A DNA stretch of 64,000 nucleotides. It comes from Pseudoalteromonas caenipelagi (lineage in GTDB: Bacteria; Pseudomonadota; Gammaproteobacteria; Enterobacterales; Alteromonadaceae). The translations under genes and the position numbers were made by a program. Under the pieces are notes generated by a model. The model saw only the letters and a list, made by a program, of their open reading frames with translations, made no database searches and was not told the DNA's origin. The DNA is taken from positions 1-64,000 of the forward strand of contig NZ_JABBPG010000005.1 of the NCBI RefSeq assembly GCF_013140855.1. Direction: 5' to 3'. Positions 17,345 through 26,990 of the stretch are shown piece after piece (positions within the stretch are counted from its first letter, which is position 1; each line of letters begins with the position of its first letter).

Positions 17345-18751
17345 CTATAGGTTTTCTTCTGCAAAAGAAGCCAAACGACTACGCACAACCCCATTTAAAT
17401 TAATGGTTGCACTGCCTTCGAAGTGTTTGAAACGTTCTACAAGATAAGTGAGACCCGAAGTCACCGGCGTTAAATAGTTACTGTCAATTTGGGCCAAGTT
17501 ACCTGTACAGATAAGCTTCGTACCTTCACCGCAGCGCGTAATGATAGTTTTCAGTTGCGAGGCTGTTAGGTTTTGACTTTCATCCAAAATAACAACGGCG
17601 TTTTGAATACTACGACCACGCATAAAGTTTACCGATTTAAACTGAATATTAGCTTTTTCCATAATGTAGTTACGGCTAGATATCGGACTTTCATCGTTCT
17701 TGTGTAACACTTCTAAAGTATCAGTGATAGCCGCCAGCCATGGTGCCATTTTTTCTTCTTCGGTCCCCGGTAAAAAACCTATGCTTTCTGCAATTTCAGG
17801 TGTATTACGGGTAACAATGACTTTATCGTAAACCCCCTTCTCAATGATCATCTCAAGCGCACTTGCCAATGCCAGTAAGGTTTTACCACACCCAGCTGGG
17901 CCTGTTAAAATAACTAACTCTATATCTGGGTCTAATAATGCATCTAGGGCCATACCTTGGTAGATATTTTTTGGTTTGACACCCCAAGCCATTTGGTGCA
18001 TTAGTCGCTCTCGGCTTAGGTCTTTTAAGGTAATATGTCCATCATCATAGCTATCCACACGAGCGGCAAAGTGTTCACTATCATCAATCAGATATTCATT
18101 GCAAAACACATCCGGAAGGAGTGCCTTAGGCACGTGATGCAATGTATACCTGCCTTGCTGCTCTGAATTACATTCACCAACATTTTGCCAAAAGTCACCA
18201 CTGATCTTTAAAAAGCCAGTACTGAGCAACTTAATATCATCAATTAACTGATCGGTTCGATAATCCTCTACAAACTTAAGCCCTGCTCCTTTGGCTTTGA
18301 GTCGCATATTTATATCTTTAGTGACAAGAACGACCTTCTTCTCACTGTATTGTTTTTGTAAGCGTACCGCACAGTTGATAATGCGATGGTCATTCTCATT
18401 ACCTGGTAATCCTGAAATGCTATCAGGGAATAAGTGATCGTTCACAATAATCAACTTGCCACGAGCAAGTGGGCCATGCTCTTTATCTGATTGAATACTC
18501 GGTAATCTTACTCCTTCTAACATCTGTTCAGGGGAAGCATCTTTAAGTACATCGTCTAGGCTACGAATAGCCACTCTGGCGTCACGACTTACATCGCGCT
18601 TTCTGTCTTTAATGTGATCTAGCTCTTCAAGTACAGTCATGGGGATAACCACATCGTGTTCTTGAAAGGAAAGATAAGCGAGGGGTTCATGAAGTAGTAC
18701 GTTGGTGTCAAGCACGTACACTTTTCTGTCTAGGTCTTGATCTTTTCCCAT
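17345..18751 (-). CDS. PhoH-family protein (PIN domain fused to PhoH-like ATPase)
   Basis: Cytoplasmic protein of 468 residues. The N-terminal half is a PIN nuclease-like domain (YVLDTNVLLHEP near 10-22; VTKDINMRLKA near 145). The C-terminal half is a PhoH-like P-loop ATPase with Walker A GPAGCGKT (Lys near 289) and Walker B VVILDESQN. This PIN-PhoH architecture is known in the YlaK/PhoH2 group, where RNA helicase and ribonuclease activities have been reported for relatives. The reading frame extends to 18823, but the ATG at 18751 has AGGA seven bases upstream and starts at the domain boundary. It is divergent from rapA. Role inferred: RNA metabolism. Confidence 0.9.
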   Translation of the reverse strand: MGKDQDLDRKVYVLDTNVLLHEPLAYLSFQEHDVVIPMTVLEELDHIKDRKRDVSRDARVAIRSLDDVLKDASPEQMLEGVRLPSIQSDKEHGPLARGKLIIVNDHLFPDSISGLPGNENDHRIINCAVRLQKQYSEKKVVLVTKDINMRLKAKGAGLKFVEDYRTDQLIDDIKLLSTGFLKISGDFWQNVGECNSEQQGRYTLHHVPKALLPDVFCNEYLIDDSEHFAARVDSYDDGHITLKDLSRERLMHQMAWGVKPKNIYQGMALDALLDPDIELVILTGPAGCGKTLLALASALEMIIEKGVYDKVIVTRNTPEIAESIGFLPGTEEEKMAPWLAAITDTLEVLHKNDESPISSRNYIMEKANIQFKSVNFMRGRSIQNAVVILDESQNLTASQLKTIITRCGEGTKLICTGNLAQIDSNYLTPVTSGLTYLVERFKHFEGSATINLNGVVRSRLASFAEENL

Positions 18752-18964
18752 AGCGCATTCCTGTCGTTTGCAATGATATATGCTATACCCAATACATTTG
18801 TAGGTAATACCAACAATTTGCATGGCTATAAACCAAGTTTAGTCTATTTGTCATAAAAGTCCGTTTCATGACAACTGTTTGCTTATTAAATAGACAACCA
18901 GCTAAGCAAGATAGCTTTCTAGTTAATAGTTTTTAATAGGCACATTCAGTATCAATAAACAAGA

Positions 18965-18993
18965 TTGAACAACGCCATGCGAACGGTTAACAT
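18965..18993 (+). promoter_or_regulatory. Candidate promoter of rapA
   Basis: TTGAAC at 18965-18970, a 17-base spacer and TAACAT at 18988-18993, about 33 bases before the rapA ATG. It is a plausible sigma-70 promoter by pattern only. Confidence 0.45.
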
Positions 18994-19025
18994 AGCCGCC
19001 TTTTTTCTGCTAAGACGAGACAAAC

Positions 19026-21923
19026 ATGAATTTTTCCTTAGGTCAGCGCTGGATCAGTGACACTGAGTCAGATTTAGGATTAGGTACCATAGTGGCTTTA
19101 GAGGGCCGCCAAGTCACCATATTGTTCCCCGCCAGTGGAGAAAGCCGCGTATATTCAATGCAAGAAGCGCCAGTTACACGAGTTGTTTTTAATCCAGGTG
19201 ACATCATTCGTCATGTAGAAGAGTGGGAATTGCAAGTTGAAACGCTTGAGCAACAAGGTGATCTACTTTGCTATCATGGTACTCGTCTCGATACGCAAGA
19301 AAAAACCTCTTTCAAAGAAACCTTTCTTGATCACTTTATAAAATTTAATAAACCGCAAGACCGATTATTTGCAGGACAAGTTGACCGTTTTGACCGCTAT
19401 ACTTTACGCTACCAAACTTGGCAGCACCAATTTAACCGCCAGCAATCACATTTAAAAGGCGTTGTTGGACAACGAGCGAGTCTAATCCCACACCAGCTAT
19501 ATATCGCCGATGAAGTGGGGAAGCGCTTTGCACCGCGCGTACTATTGTCAGACGAAGTGGGGCTAGGTAAAACCATTGAAGCGGGTATGATTTTGCATCA
19601 GCAAATTCTCACCGGCCGTGCCAATCGCGTATTAATTGTGGTACCAGAGAACTTACAGCATCAATGGCTTGTTGAGATGCTGCGTCGCTTCAACTTGCGC
19701 TTCTCTATTTTTGATGAGGAGCGTTGTGATGAAGCTTTTGCCGACTCACCAAACGTGTTTGATACCGAGCAACTGGTGCTCGTTAGTCTTGAATTTATTA
19801 CCAAAAAGCGTCGTTGGTTTGAACAGGCAACATTGGCAGACTGGGATCTGTTGGTGATTGATGAAGCTCACCATCTAACGGTGACAAAAGACAAACCAAG
19901 TACTGAGTACCAGCGTATCGCTGAGCTTAGCCAAGATATTCCGGGGCTTATTTTGCTCACTGCAACGCCAGATCAGCTAGGCCACTACAGCCACTTTGCC
20001 CGCTTGCAATTACTTGACCCTGATAGGTTTTACGATTACGACAAGTTTGTAGAAGAAGAAAGCAACTACAAAGAAGTAGCAGATGCTGCCAATCAACTGT
20101 TACAAGATGGACAACTGGATGAAAAAGGCCAGGCAACCATTATTGAGTTATTAAAAGAAACGGATATATCCAGCTTACTGGCTGATGCACAAAATGGTGA
20201 TGAATCAGCAAAGCAAGAAATTCTCTCGATGCTGTTAGACCGCCATGGCACAGGCCGTATTTTGTTTAGAAATAGCCGTAGTGGCATTGAGGGTTACCCA
20301 AGTCGTAAATTACATAGCTACCCCGTTGAGCTACCTAAACAGTACAAAACAGCCATGTCAGTTTTGGGCAGCATGGGGGGGATTCAAAGTGCCGAAAAGT
20401 CTGCGCTAAGAGCCCTTTTTCCAGAAAAGATTTTTCAAGAGTTTGAAGGCGCGGGTAGCGGTTGGGCGGCTTTTGACCCACGTGTTGATTGGTTAATTGA
20501 AACACTAAAACAGCTCAAACACGAAAAAGTATTACTGATCTGTGCCGAAGCACAAACAGCCATTAGCTTAGAGCAAACACTTCGTGAACGCGAAGCCATT
20601 AAAGCGGCTGTTTTCCACGAAGGCATGTCGATAGTTGAGCGAGACCGAGCTGCGGCATTTTTTGCCGACGAATACGACAGCGCACAAGTGCTGCTATGTT
20701 CTGAAATTGGTTCTGAAGGTCGTAACTTCCAGTTTTCGCACCATTTAGTTCTGTTTGATTTACCACTAAACCCAGACTTACTAGAGCAACGTATCGGCCG
20801 TCTTGACCGCATTGGGCAAAAGTTTGATGTGAACATTCATGTGCCGTATTTTGAAAACACCGCACAAGAGGTGTTACTTCGTTGGTATCAAGAGGGGTTA
20901 GATGCGTTTGAAAGCACAAGCTCCACAGGCCAATTACTTTACAAAGAGTTTTCAGAAGAGTTGTTAGAGCTCATTGCTGAGCATAACTGTGATGAAGAAA
21001 GTTTAGATCCATTACTTGAACAAGTTGCGAATCAAAACCGCGTATTGCGCAGCCAAATGGAGCAAGGTCGTGACCGCTTGCTAGAACTTCATTCCAGTGG
21101 TCAAGGTAAAGCACAGAAGCTGGTTGCTGAAATCGAACAACTCGATGATGACGTTGTGTTGCCAGCATTCATGATCAATGTTTTTGATATTTTTGGCGTT
21201 TCGCAAGAAGACAAAGGTGAAAACACCATCATCTTGAAGCCAACTGAGCACATGCTTAACCCATCATTCCCGTGTTTAAAAGACGATGGTATTACCGTGA
21301 CATTTGACCGTACAACGGCTTTATCACAAGAAGATGCTCACTTTATCAGCTGGGATCACCCTATGGTCCAAGGGACCATGGATATGATCTGTGATGATGA
21401 TTTTGGTAGTGCATCAGTTGCTCTTTTGAAGAACAAAAAACTGCCTGCAGGAACATTCTTCGTCGAGCTGATTTTCATTGCTGAAGCGTCAGCACCAAAA
21501 GCCTTACAACTAGGTCGCTTTTTACCGCCAACTCCTATTCGTATTTTGTTGGATAAAGCGGGTAACAACCTAGCTGCAAACGTTGCATTCGATGCTTTTA
21601 ACAACCAGTTATCTGCCGTTGGACGCCAAACAGCAAGTAAATTAGCTAACGCATTGCAAAGCGCCATTCATCCATTGATCACCAAAGCCAATGAATTAGC
21701 ATCAAGTGAACTTGATGATATTCAAGCACAAGCACAGCAAAAAATGTTAGCCGTGATGGACGATGAGCAAAGCCGTTTAACGGCTCTAAAAGCCATCAAC
21801 CCGAACATTCGTGACGAAGAGATCAAAGTCTTTGATAAGCAACGTACCGAATTAACCAACCATATCGCCAAAGCGCAACTGAAGCTTGATGCTATCCGTT
21901 TAATTGTCGTAACACACGAATAA
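19026..21923 (+). CDS. rapA: RNA polymerase-associated SWI2/SNF2 ATPase RapA (HepA)
   Basis: This 965-residue protein begins FSLGQRWISDTESDLGLG, the characteristic RapA N-terminus (Tudor-like domains, about 1-105). The SWI2/SNF2 ATPase core follows with Walker A DEVGLGKTIEAG near 177, DEAH near 278, LLTATPDQLG, a second RecA lobe with GSEGRNFQFSHHLVLFDLP, and QRIGRLDRIGQ. It ends in the RapA-specific C-terminal domain. The length matches E. coli RapA (968). It recycles RNA polymerase by ATP-driven release of stalled post-termination complexes. It is followed by a terminator and then rluA, the same order as in many gammaproteobacteria. Confidence 0.98.
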   Translation: MNFSLGQRWISDTESDLGLGTIVALEGRQVTILFPASGESRVYSMQEAPVTRVVFNPGDIIRHVEEWELQVETLEQQGDLLCYHGTRLDTQEKTSFKETFLDHFIKFNKPQDRLFAGQVDRFDRYTLRYQTWQHQFNRQQSHLKGVVGQRASLIPHQLYIADEVGKRFAPRVLLSDEVGLGKTIEAGMILHQQILTGRANRVLIVVPENLQHQWLVEMLRRFNLRFSIFDEERCDEAFADSPNVFDTEQLVLVSLEFITKKRRWFEQATLADWDLLVIDEAHHLTVTKDKPSTEYQRIAELSQDIPGLILLTATPDQLGHYSHFARLQLLDPDRFYDYDKFVEEESNYKEVADAANQLLQDGQLDEKGQATIIELLKETDISSLLADAQNGDESAKQEILSMLLDRHGTGRILFRNSRSGIEGYPSRKLHSYPVELPKQYKTAMSVLGSMGGIQSAEKSALRALFPEKIFQEFEGAGSGWAAFDPRVDWLIETLKQLKHEKVLLICAEAQTAISLEQTLREREAIKAAVFHEGMSIVERDRAAAFFADEYDSAQVLLCSEIGSEGRNFQFSHHLVLFDLPLNPDLLEQRIGRLDRIGQKFDVNIHVPYFENTAQEVLLRWYQEGLDAFESTSSTGQLLYKEFSEELLELIAEHNCDEESLDPLLEQVANQNRVLRSQMEQGRDRLLELHSSGQGKAQKLVAEIEQLDDDVVLPAFMINVFDIFGVSQEDKGENTIILKPTEHMLNPSFPCLKDDGITVTFDRTTALSQEDAHFISWDHPMVQGTMDMICDDDFGSASVALLKNKKLPAGTFFVELIFIAEASAPKALQLGRFLPPTPIRILLDKAGNNLAANVAFDAFNNQLSAVGRQTASKLANALQSAIHPLITKANELASSELDDIQAQAQQKMLAVMDDEQSRLTALKAINPNIRDEEIKVFDKQRTELTNHIAKAQLKLDAIRLIVVTHE

Positions 21924-21933
21924 GCTCTCTAAG

Positions 21934-21972
21934 ATGGCTGTAGGTGACTCATCATTTACAGCCATTTATTTA
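21934..21972 (+). terminator. Intrinsic terminator after rapA
   Basis: ATGGCTGTA at 21934-21942 and TACAGCCAT at 21957-21965 form a nine-pair stem followed by TTATTTAT. It lies 11 bases after the rapA stop. Confidence 0.75.
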
Positions 21973-22038
21973 TCACTACTTTGCTAATAAACAAAACGCC
22001 GTTAAAATGGCGCGCTGAACGACTTAAAGGGCTTCATT

Positions 22039-22692
22039 GTGCTGTTAAATTATGCGCCACCGCGCGACCCCTACCTCGACATTTTGTATCAAGATGACTT
22101 TATGCTGGTCATCAACAAACCCAGTGGCCTGTTAACCGTACCGGGTAAAGATCCAAAACATGCCGACTGTGCAATCAGCAGGGTGAATACCGTATTTCCA
22201 ACTGCTCGTATCGTACATCGCTTAGATATGGCAACTTCTGGGGTGCTCTGTCTTGCCATGAGTAAAGAATCGCACCGATTTTTAAGCATTCAGTTTCAAG
22301 ATCGATTAACCAACAAGCATTACATTGCCCGTGTGCACGGCAAACTTGAACAGCAACGTGGTTCGGTCGATTTACCCCTGATTTGTGATTGGCCAAATCG
22401 ACCAAAGCAAATGGTTTGCCATGACACAGGCAAACCTTCTTTGACACATTTTGAAGTGCTCAGTTATGAACAGCATGCAACCCGAGTCAAGCTCATACCA
22501 ATCACCGGTCGCTCGCACCAACTTCGTGTTCATATGTTGTCGCTGGGCCATGTGATATTGGGCGATCGCCTTTATGCAAAAGATGAAGCATTAGCAGCGG
22601 CAGCCCGATTACAACTTCATGCCGAGATGCTACAAATATGCCACCCTCAAACCAACCAGTTAATGACATTTGAAGCACCAGTTCCTTTTTAA
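22039..22692 (+). CDS. rluA: Dual-specificity 23S rRNA/tRNA pseudouridine synthase RluA
   Basis: 217-residue enzyme that isomerises uridine to pseudouridine in 23S rRNA (position 746 in E. coli) and in the anticodon stem-loop of some tRNAs (position 32). The RluA-type signature HRLDMATSG is present with catalytic Asp near residue 63. INKPSGLLTVPGK near 24-36 and the GRSHQLRVHM motif near 160 are also typical. No S4 domain, as expected for RluA. The start is a GTG at 22039, with AAGG about ten bases upstream; no better ATG exists in frame. It is downstream of rapA, a conserved neighbour. Confidence 0.95.
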   Translation: MLLNYAPPRDPYLDILYQDDFMLVINKPSGLLTVPGKDPKHADCAISRVNTVFPTARIVHRLDMATSGVLCLAMSKESHRFLSIQFQDRLTNKHYIARVHGKLEQQRGSVDLPLICDWPNRPKQMVCHDTGKPSLTHFEVLSYEQHATRVKLIPITGRSHQLRVHMLSLGHVILGDRLYAKDEALAAAARLQLHAEMLQICHPQTNQLMTFEAPVPF

Positions 22693-22784
22693 AAATGTTC
22701 CCTGTTGCTTTGGCTTCGAAGTTGGCTGCAAAGGACACTCTTGGCAGCCAGTCAACGCTTGAAAAACACTTAGCTAGACTAACG

Positions 22785-24101
22785 CTATTGCTTAACTTGG
22801 TTAAACAAGTCTAAGGCGCTTGCGGTCATTGCTCTTACCCCTGTATGAATCGTTTTTGCGTAATCTGGGGCAAATTTACTAGAGTGCAGCGATGGTAAAG
22901 TTTCACCGTTACTTCGCGCTTTTTCAAATAACGTAGGTTCAACGCCACCAAGCCAAAAAATCGTAATCGGCACATCTTCATCCGTTAAGCCATAAAGACC
23001 AAAGTCTTCTCCTGCCATCACCGGTTCTGACTTCCATACATTGTCTTCACCCAACTCTTTTTTAATGGCTTGCGTTACACGCTCAGCAAGCGCAGGATCA
23101 TTGTAAGTTGAAGGAATGGTTTCTTCTTCATGAACATACACGACTGGTGCCATATCTTCAGGTAAGCCAGCACTGAGCGCAATTCCCTTTGTTAAGCGCT
23201 TAAGCGTAGAAATTTGCTGCTCTCGCACGTGTGGGTCATATGAGCGAAGCGTTAATTGCAGCGTCACTTCATTGGAGATGATATTGTGTTTAGAGCCACC
23301 ATGAATCGAGCCGACGGTGATAACAGAAGGCTGTAATGGTGATATTTCACGGCTGGTGATAGTTTGCAATGCAAGGACGATACGTGAAGCCAAAACAACA
23401 GGGTCTACCGTTGTATGAGGGTATGCACCATGCCCCCCTTTGCCTTTAACTGTGATATCTACAGAGTCCACATTTGCCAACGCGTAGCCTGGCGCGATTG
23501 CCACTTTTCCCGCTGGTACTGACGCGCTAACGTGCAGCCCTAACACATGATCTGGCTTTGCAAACTGACTGAACAGTCCTTCTTTTAACATCGCCTTTGC
23601 CCCTGCACCAACTTCTTCTGCAGGTTGCGCAACCATCATTAACGTGCCACGCCATTGCGACTTTAACGCGATAAGTTGTTTAGCAGCACCAATAAAACTG
23701 GTCATATGAATATCATGGCCACAACCATGCATCACACCCACTTCGTTGTTATTTTTATCCAGCGTCTTCACTTTAGATGCGTACGGCTTTCCCGTCTGCT
23801 CCACAATCGGCAGTCCATCAGTGTCGGCACGGATCATCACTGTAGGTCCTTCACCATTTTTAAATAACCCCACGACACCGTGTCCACCAATATGCTCTGC
23901 AACATCAAAACCCAGTTGTTTTAGCTCTTTTGCTAAATGTGCTGCGGTATTTTTTTCATGGTACGACAGCTCTGGGTTCTGATGTAGGTGTAAATAAAGA
24001 GACTCTAGCTGAGCCATATCATCGTTTACACTGCTAGCCAAAGGCGTCGCGTTTACATAGCTGGCTAAAAGTACTGGCAGACTTAATAGCAGTTTATTCA
24101 T
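22785..24101 (-). CDS. Exported M20-family metallopeptidase / amidohydrolase
   Basis: 438-residue protein with a signal peptide (MNKLLLSLPVLLASYVNA). It is an M20D-type zinc peptidase/amidohydrolase, related to N-acyl amino acid amidohydrolases and hippurate hydrolases: HQNPELSYHE near the N-terminus, metal ligands in GCGHDIHM, the catalytic Glu pair in PAEEVGAGA, a lid domain (KGKGGHGAYPH) and a C-terminal His. It probably hydrolyses acylated amino acids or peptides in the periplasm. The ATG at 24101 is chosen because it starts the signal peptide; the frame can be extended to a TTG at 24122. Terminal SSK instead of a retention signal fits a soluble enzyme. Substrate unknown. Confidence 0.9.
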   Translation of the reverse strand: MNKLLLSLPVLLASYVNATPLASSVNDDMAQLESLYLHLHQNPELSYHEKNTAAHLAKELKQLGFDVAEHIGGHGVVGLFKNGEGPTVMIRADTDGLPIVEQTGKPYASKVKTLDKNNNEVGVMHGCGHDIHMTSFIGAAKQLIALKSQWRGTLMMVAQPAEEVGAGAKAMLKEGLFSQFAKPDHVLGLHVSASVPAGKVAIAPGYALANVDSVDITVKGKGGHGAYPHTTVDPVVLASRIVLALQTITSREISPLQPSVITVGSIHGGSKHNIISNEVTLQLTLRSYDPHVREQQISTLKRLTKGIALSAGLPEDMAPVVYVHEEETIPSTYNDPALAERVTQAIKKELGEDNVWKSEPVMAGEDFGLYGLTDEDVPITIFWLGGVEPTLFEKARSNGETLPSLHSSKFAPDYAKTIHTGVRAMTASALDLFNQVKQ

Positions 24102-24496
24102 TGTTCTTCTTCTTATCTCCAATCAGTGAACTGTCAAACTATCAACTTCTAAGCAGTCGCACAACCTAAGGAGTGCTGTTGCAAATAAGCCAATATAAGC
24201 ATACCTAAAAGCAGCAGACCAACCGAGCCATTTGTACCAATTTCATGAATTATCACGGTATAACCTGATGAACTTCTAGATGGTTAAATATCATAAATAA
24301 GCATAAAAATAACACTTCTTATCATTAATTGGGAATATATACCCAACATAAATAGAAAGAAAACTCATTTATGCACCCATGAGGGGAAATATAAACTTTT
24401 TCACCATTTCAACTTTGACAACTGTTAATTTAAAGCTAAGTTTGTAACAACCTTTAAATAAAGGTTAACAATCTAATAATTATAAATAGGAACAAC
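24102..24496. other. AT-rich divergent intergenic region
   Basis: No coding sequence seen. Just upstream of the subtilase gene there is an inverted repeat with eight-base arms, AACCTTTA at 24449-24456 and TAAAGGTT at 24459-24466, which could be a regulator site for the protease. Confidence 0.4.
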
Positions 24497-25642
24497 ATGA
24501 TGAAAAAATCTCTTCTTACTTTGTCTATCGCCTTTGCAATCAGCAGCACTGCAACACTGGCTCAAGAGCCAAGCTTCCAAGGCGCTGCAGCGGATATAGA
24601 AATTGCGAATACCTGTATCGTGCGATTCAATGATGGTATTTCAAAGTTTGATGTTGAAGGAAAAGCGCGCGGCATGCTTGCAAAAGCCAATGCTCAAGCA
24701 AAGCATATTTACAAAAACAGTATCAAAGGAATGGCTGTAAATATGAGCTGTGATAAAGCCAAAACTGCATTTGCAGGCAATGCTAACATCATGCGTTTTA
24801 CGCCAGATGGTGTGGTACATGCTAGCCCTGCGAGCATTCAAGGTAAACCAGAAGTGGGTACAAGCGCTGCACAACAAACACCTTGGAGTGTAACGCGTGT
24901 TGGTGGTCCTGTTGATGGTAGCCAGTACACAGCTTGGGTTATCGATACAGGTATTGATGTTGATCACGCTGACTTGAATGTTGATCAGAGCAAAGGCTTT
25001 TCAGCATTTACAAAAGGTAGAAATGCAGGCGTAGATGACGCTAACGGTCACGGTACTCACGTTGCTGGTACAATCGCGGCGTTAGATAATGGTATTGATG
25101 TAGTTGGTGTTGCTGCTGGCGCAACCGTTGTGCCTGTAAAAGTATTAGATGCCCGTGGTTCAGGCAGCTGGTCTGGCGTATTAGCGGGTATTGACCACGT
25201 TGCAGCAAATGCAAGCGCTGGAGATTGTGCAAACATGAGCTTAGGCGGTGGCTTTAACCAAGAACTGAACGATGCCGTTGAAAATGCTGCGCAGCAATCT
25301 GGTGCATTCTTTGTTGTTGCCGCTGGTAACGAAAGTCAACACGCTAGCAATGTGTCACCAGCAAGTGCTTCACATAACCGTGTTTACACTATTTCTGCAA
25401 CTGACTCTAACGATAACTTTGCAAGTTTCTCAAACTATGGGAACCCACCTGTAGATTACGCAGCACCAGGTGTTAGCATTTTATCAACACGTAAAGGTGG
25501 CGGTACAACAACTATGTCAGGTACTTCAATGGCGTCTCCTGCGGCATGTGCTGTTATCATGTTAAGCAACGGTAACCCAAGTACAGATGGTAAAGCCAGT
25601 GGTGATCCTGATGGCAATGCAGACAGCATTGTGCACCTATAA
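24497..25642 (+). CDS. Secreted S8 subtilisin-like serine protease
   Basis: 381 residues with a signal peptide (to about residue 22, TLA-QE). An I9-like prodomain region spans about 35-115 and the catalytic domain about 125-350. The catalytic triad is visible: Asp in VIDTGID near 150, His in GHGTHVAGT near 185, Ser in SGTSMASP near 344; NMSLGGG carries the oxyanion Asn region. The C-terminus after the Ser motif is short and has no accessory domain. ATG with AGGA six bases upstream; a second ATG follows immediately. It is monocistronic with its own terminator and is likely an extracellular degradative enzyme. Confidence 0.95.
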   Translation: MMKKSLLTLSIAFAISSTATLAQEPSFQGAAADIEIANTCIVRFNDGISKFDVEGKARGMLAKANAQAKHIYKNSIKGMAVNMSCDKAKTAFAGNANIMRFTPDGVVHASPASIQGKPEVGTSAAQQTPWSVTRVGGPVDGSQYTAWVIDTGIDVDHADLNVDQSKGFSAFTKGRNAGVDDANGHGTHVAGTIAALDNGIDVVGVAAGATVVPVKVLDARGSGSWSGVLAGIDHVAANASAGDCANMSLGGGFNQELNDAVENAAQQSGAFFVVAAGNESQHASNVSPASASHNRVYTISATDSNDNFASFSNYGNPPVDYAAPGVSILSTRKGGGTTTMSGTSMASPAACAVIMLSNGNPSTDGKASGDPDGNADSIVHL

Positions 25643-25665
25643 GCTTACAGCTTTGATCCCCAGTT

Positions 25666-25695
25666 ATGGTGTGCTTTTATAGCACACCATTTTTT
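25666..25695 (+). terminator. Intrinsic terminator after the S8 protease
   Basis: ATGGTGTGCT at 25666-25675, loop TTTAT, AGCACACCAT at 25681-25690, followed by TTTTT. A perfect ten-base-pair stem. The T-tract overlaps the stop codon region of the convergent repressor gene. Confidence 0.9.
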
Positions 25696-26419
25696 ACGCA
25701 AGATCTTTGCCTATCCACACAACCTTGCCAATGATTTCTAGTTGCTCTAGTTCATGTGGCTGGACGTGCTGATCGACATATTCTTTATTATCACTGATTA
25801 AACGCACTGAGCCATCCAAGTATTGCTGTAAGCGTTTGGCATACAACTCTTCACCAAGACGAACTACATAGATAAGCCCTTCGCTGAGCTTTTTATCAGA
25901 TAAATCAACCAAGATTGTGTTGTTGTTATGAATGGTCGGCTCCATAGAGTCGCCTTTGGCAAACACCACAGCCAGCTGGCTTTTATCTAAGCCTTTATAG
26001 TCAACCCACTTTTTTCTAAATGCTAAATGCCGCTCAATACGGGCTGTACCATTAAATGCCCCATGCCCTGTACTTACCGAGATATGGTAGCCAGGCACTA
26101 AAATAAACTCTTCTTCAAACTCATCAACACTCACTACCCGTTGACTCAACAGTGGTGATTCATCGTTGGCTCCTGACGCTTCTCCAACGCCTTTTACCAA
26201 CCACATAAAGTCAACACCCGCTTGTTCAGCAATGCGCTCTATTACACTGAGTTTTGGATCTTCACCTTTCAATATTCTACGCAGCGTCCCCTCTGAAACA
26301 CCAATTTTTGACGCAAATGTACGAATACTGTCTGGTTTAATGGCTTGCTCAACACGCGTAGAGAATGACGCACTGCTCGCATCATTACTTATATTATTAC
26401 CGCTATAGATTTCAGACAT
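25694..26419 (-). CDS. CI-like repressor: HTH domain plus S24 LexA-type peptidase domain
   Basis: 241-residue regulator. The N-terminal HTH (about 20-80) has SKIGVSEGTLRRILKG as its recognition region. The C-terminal S24 peptidase-like domain (about 105-241) has the Ser in KGDSMEPT and the Lys in LYAKRLQ, the catalytic dyad of LexA/CI self-cleavage. No clear Ala-Gly cleavage site was seen before the domain (the region reads SVSTGHGAFNG), so self-cleavage is uncertain. The frame can start at a GTG at 26470, but the ATG at 26419 has AAGGG upstream. It is divergent from a small HTH gene with repeated TGCGTAWT motifs between them, a CI/Cro-like layout that may be domesticated from a phage. Confidence 0.88.
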   Translation of the reverse strand: MSEIYSGNNISNDASSASFSTRVEQAIKPDSIRTFASKIGVSEGTLRRILKGEDPKLSVIERIAEQAGVDFMWLVKGVGEASGANDESPLLSQRVVSVDEFEEEFILVPGYHISVSTGHGAFNGTARIERHLAFRKKWVDYKGLDKSQLAVVFAKGDSMEPTIHNNNTILVDLSDKKLSEGLIYVVRLGEELYAKRLQQYLDGSVRLISDNKEYVDQHVQPHELEQLEIIGKVVWIGKDLA

Positions 26420-26515
26420 ATCAAAGTTTCCCTTATTTTTAAGAGTAAAAAATTTCGCGTTTCGTGACACTGATCAAATAAAAAGTGATGTAAAAAACTA
26501 AAATAACATTTGAAA

Positions 26516-26660
26516 TGCGTAATTTTTAGATCTAAAATTCAAAAAAATACGCAACACCAGCATCGAACATTTCCTTTATGTTCCGATTGATGCGTATTTA
26601 GCGTTGGATTATACATCAAGTTATAACGCTTTTCACTGAGAAATAGCATTATTGCGTAAT
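26516..26660. promoter_or_regulatory. Repeated TGCGTAWT operator-like sites between divergent HTH genes
   Basis: TGCGTAAT at 26516-26523, TGCGTATT on the minus strand at 26553-26546, TGCGTATT at 26591-26598 and TGCGTAAT at 26653-26660. The first two are inverted around a palindrome TTTTAGATCTAAAA at 26524-26537. The repeated sites lie between two divergent DNA-binding proteins, as in phage operator regions. Confidence 0.6.
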
Positions 26661-26681
26661 AAATGAAGGAAAATATAAATT

Positions 26682-26936
26682 ATGCTCTCACAGATTAATA
26701 CCCAAACAACCAGAACACCTAAAGGAGCAGATATTTTAAAGTTTGCTCGAAAGTGCCGAGGCTTTACTCAAGCAGAGTCAGCGGCAAGTTATGGCATTGA
26801 AGAACGCACATTGAGGCGTTGGGAGAACAACGAATATAACCCTCGCTGGAATGACGTGATAGGATTACTCGAAGATGTATACTTAATGGATGTCGCTAAG
26901 GTGATCCTAGGAATGACACATACGCATGAACCGTGA
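26682..26936 (+). CDS. Small XRE-type HTH DNA-binding protein
   Basis: 84 residues, nearly all helix-turn-helix: ILKFARKCRGFTQAESA, then ASYGIEERTLRRWENN, the typical XRE recognition helix region. AAGGA lies upstream of the ATG. It is divergent from the S24 repressor with shared TGCGTAWT sites, and the arrangement resembles a Cro/CI switch, but no other phage gene is nearby. It could be the antagonist of the repressor or an independent regulator; target unknown. Confidence 0.8.
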   Translation: MLSQINTQTTRTPKGADILKFARKCRGFTQAESAASYGIEERTLRRWENNEYNPRWNDVIGLLEDVYLMDVAKVILGMTHTHEP

Positions 26937-26990
26937 ATCATTTAGCAAATAACTCTATCATCTAAGCACACACAAGCGAAATTAGACACT

